A program made the translations under genes and the position numbers. Below, one piece after another: positions 5,290-6,492 of a DNA stretch of 6,492 nt. The DNA lies in assembly GCA_024230695.1 (NCBI GenBank), contig JAAERC010000673.1:1-6492 (forward strand). The letters run 5' to 3'. The DNA comes from Candidatus Zixiibacteriota bacterium. Its GTDB lineage: Bacteria > Zixibacteria > MSB-5A5 > GN15 > PGXB01. Positions within the stretch are counted from its first letter, which is position 1. The number at the start of each line of letters is the position of its first letter. The notes below the pieces were generated by a model, which saw only the letters and a program-made list of their open reading frames with translations, had not been told where the DNA came from and did not search any database.

Positions 5290-6441
5290 TTAGGTCAGAT
5301 TGTTAACAAAAAATAGATCGATCACAGCCGCCAGATCCATAATCGGCGCCGGTGGAACATCATCAATGGTAGGAACACTGGCGACAGTTGACATCGCCGA
5401 CCAGTTAGGAACCTCATCAGCAGTTTTGATAGCAAAGTAATAAGTTGTTTCAACATCAAGACCGGTCACAGTATAATTCTGATTTGATCCGGCAACAAGT
5501 GGTGCCGGTTCATCAGATAGTGCAATCGCATTATTCCAACTAGTCTCATTGGTTATCGGCGATGATGAGTACCGAATATCATACGTCGATGCGGTTCCAC
5601 TGTTGCCATCATCACCGGGAGCAATCCAGTTTAGCCGGACACTATTACCGGTGATGTTATCAACAACAATAGTGGCTATAGCCGATGGTGCTGTACTCTC
5701 GGTTTGAGTAGCAAGACTGGCAACATTTGAAATAGTTGACCAGTTGGGGATCTCATCGGCAGATTTTATGGCAACGTAATAGGCGGTCCCAGATGCTAAA
5801 CCGTCAACAATAAACGACTCGGCAAATCCGGCCTGCTTCGGGGCTGTCTCGCCAGTCATCTGCGTTGCGGCGTCCCAATTACTGGCATTAATAGGTGAAG
5901 TTGAATATCTGATATCATATTCCGAGGCTTGTCCAACGGCACCATCATCACCAGGCGCGGTCCAGTGCATAGTAATACTGCTCAAGGTGGCATTGTTTAA
6001 AGTCAGATTAGCAATAGCCGATGGCGCGATGGTTTCCTCAAGAGTCGTTCGAGAGATAACATTTGAGATCTCCGACCAGTTTGGCACTTCGTCAGCTGAT
6101 TTAATCGCAAAATAGTAAGTTGTACTTGGTTCAAGGTTTTCAACGGTGAAAGATTCGGCCGAACCAGCTGACTGCGGTGATGGTTCACCGGTCGTCTGGG
6201 TGGCTGAGTTCCAATTACCTTCGGTGATAAGTGCCAATGAATAACGAATATCATATTCAGTAGCGGTTCCGCTATTATCATTATCACCCGGCGCGGTCCA
6301 GTCTAATGTTACTGTTGTGGCAGTAACGTTTTGTGCGTAAGCATCTCCACCCATTATAAATGGCAGGGCGAAAAATGTTACGGAGAGCAGGAAAAAGCTC
6401 GGTAGGACATTTTTGATTTTTTGATACATCATGAAACGCAT
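5290..6441 (-). CDS. Secreted fibronectin type III repeat protein, three repeats
   Basis: This 383-residue exported protein begins with a Sec signal peptide: MRFMMYQKIK, a hydrophobic core at about 12-30, and a cleavage site after AYA (residue 36). Three FN3 units of 112-113 residues follow, marked by TAPGD (49, 161; IAPGD at 273), YDIRYS at 63, 175 and 287, and ADE-[VI]-PNWS with Trp at 122, 234 and 347. FN3 units of this kind are usually extracellular spacers or binding modules; no enzyme, dockerin, sorting signal or membrane anchor is present. The first unit lacks the opening A-strand segment, while a fourth copy of that segment (DVPPAPIMDLAAV, 361-373) ends the protein before an unrelated IDLFFVNNLT tail. 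Internal deletion, C-terminal truncation of a longer protein, or a real short form are all possible. GGGAG at 6455-6451, nine bases upstream, favours the first ATG over Met4 and Met5. Confidence 0.88.
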   Translation of the reverse strand: MRFMMYQKIKNVLPSFFLLSVTFFALPFIMGGDAYAQNVTATTVTLDWTAPGDNDNSGTATEYDIRYSLALITEGNWNSATQTTGEPSPQSAGSAESFTVENLEPSTTYYFAIKSADEVPNWSEISNVISRTTLEETIAPSAIANLTLNNATLSSITMHWTAPGDDGAVGQASEYDIRYSTSPINASNWDAATQMTGETAPKQAGFAESFIVDGLASGTAYYVAIKSADEIPNWSTISNVASLATQTESTAPSAIATIVVDNITGNSVRLNWIAPGDDGNSGTASTYDIRYSSSPITNETSWNNAIALSDEPAPLVAGSNQNYTVTGLDVETTYYFAIKTADEVPNWSAMSTVASVPTIDDVPPAPIMDLAAVIDLFFVNNLT

Positions 6442-6450
6442 CGTTACATA

Positions 6451-6455
6451 CTCCC
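6451..6455 (-). promoter_or_regulatory. Ribosome-binding site of the FN3 protein gene
   Basis: GGGAG on the minus strand lies nine bases before the ATG at 6441 and 18 bases before the next in-frame ATG (Met4), which decides for the longer start. The remaining 37 bases to the window edge hold no clear promoter. Confidence 0.7.
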
Positions 6456-6492
6456 TTTTTTATGTTTTTCTACACAACGAAGGAGCTTAATA

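Noticed and set aside
5290..6441. DNA-level tandem repeat or CRISPR-like array
   Set aside because: The roughly 336-base periodicity reflects the FN3 protein repeats; the units are diverged and coding, with no short identical repeats.

Overview
The window is bacterial chromosomal DNA, moderately AT-rich, with five protein genes and long intergenic gaps. No phage, plasmid, CRISPR or defence system is visible, and no multi-gene novel system could be supported. The organism is probably a Gram-negative, free-living bacterium. Support for this comes from an outer-membrane-style lipoprotein/beta-barrel protein and an exported fibronectin type III protein. The FN3 repeat style (TAPGDDG, YDIRYS, ADEVPNWS) and the GC-rich intergenic hairpin repeats are reminiscent of FCB-related candidate phyla such as Zixibacteria. 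That placement is an impression, not a demonstrated assignment.

Layout, left to right. Positions 1-1350 (minus) hold most of urocanate hydratase (HutU, histidine degradation), with its C-terminus cut off by the window edge. Positions 1351-1618 carry a likely hutU promoter and a compact block of hairpins (1441-1589). Positions 1619-2080 (minus) encode a small flavin-binding PNPOx/Nim-like protein. Positions 2188-3402 (minus) encode an unrecognised lipoprotein whose C-terminal half looks like a beta-barrel. Positions 3403-3942 are a 540-base divergent intergenic region. It has a minus-strand -10 element, two plus-strand promoter candidates, a GACAAC-N3-GTTGTC palindrome, and diverged copies of two modules from the 1441-1589 block. 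Positions 3943-5202 (plus) encode an Eis-like GNAT acetyltransferase with a C-terminal SCP2-like domain. A weak hairpin (5221-5241) separates it from a convergent gene at 5290-6441 (minus), a secreted three-repeat FN3 protein.

The genes do not form an obvious pathway. HutU is metabolic, the PNPOx-like and Eis-like proteins are stand-alone small-molecule enzymes, and the lipoprotein and FN3 protein belong to the cell envelope or exterior. The points most worth a second look are the modular hairpin repeats, the strand-shifted (permuted-looking) boundaries of the FN3 protein, the palindrome touching the acetyltransferase promoter, and the lipoprotein-plus-barrel architecture.
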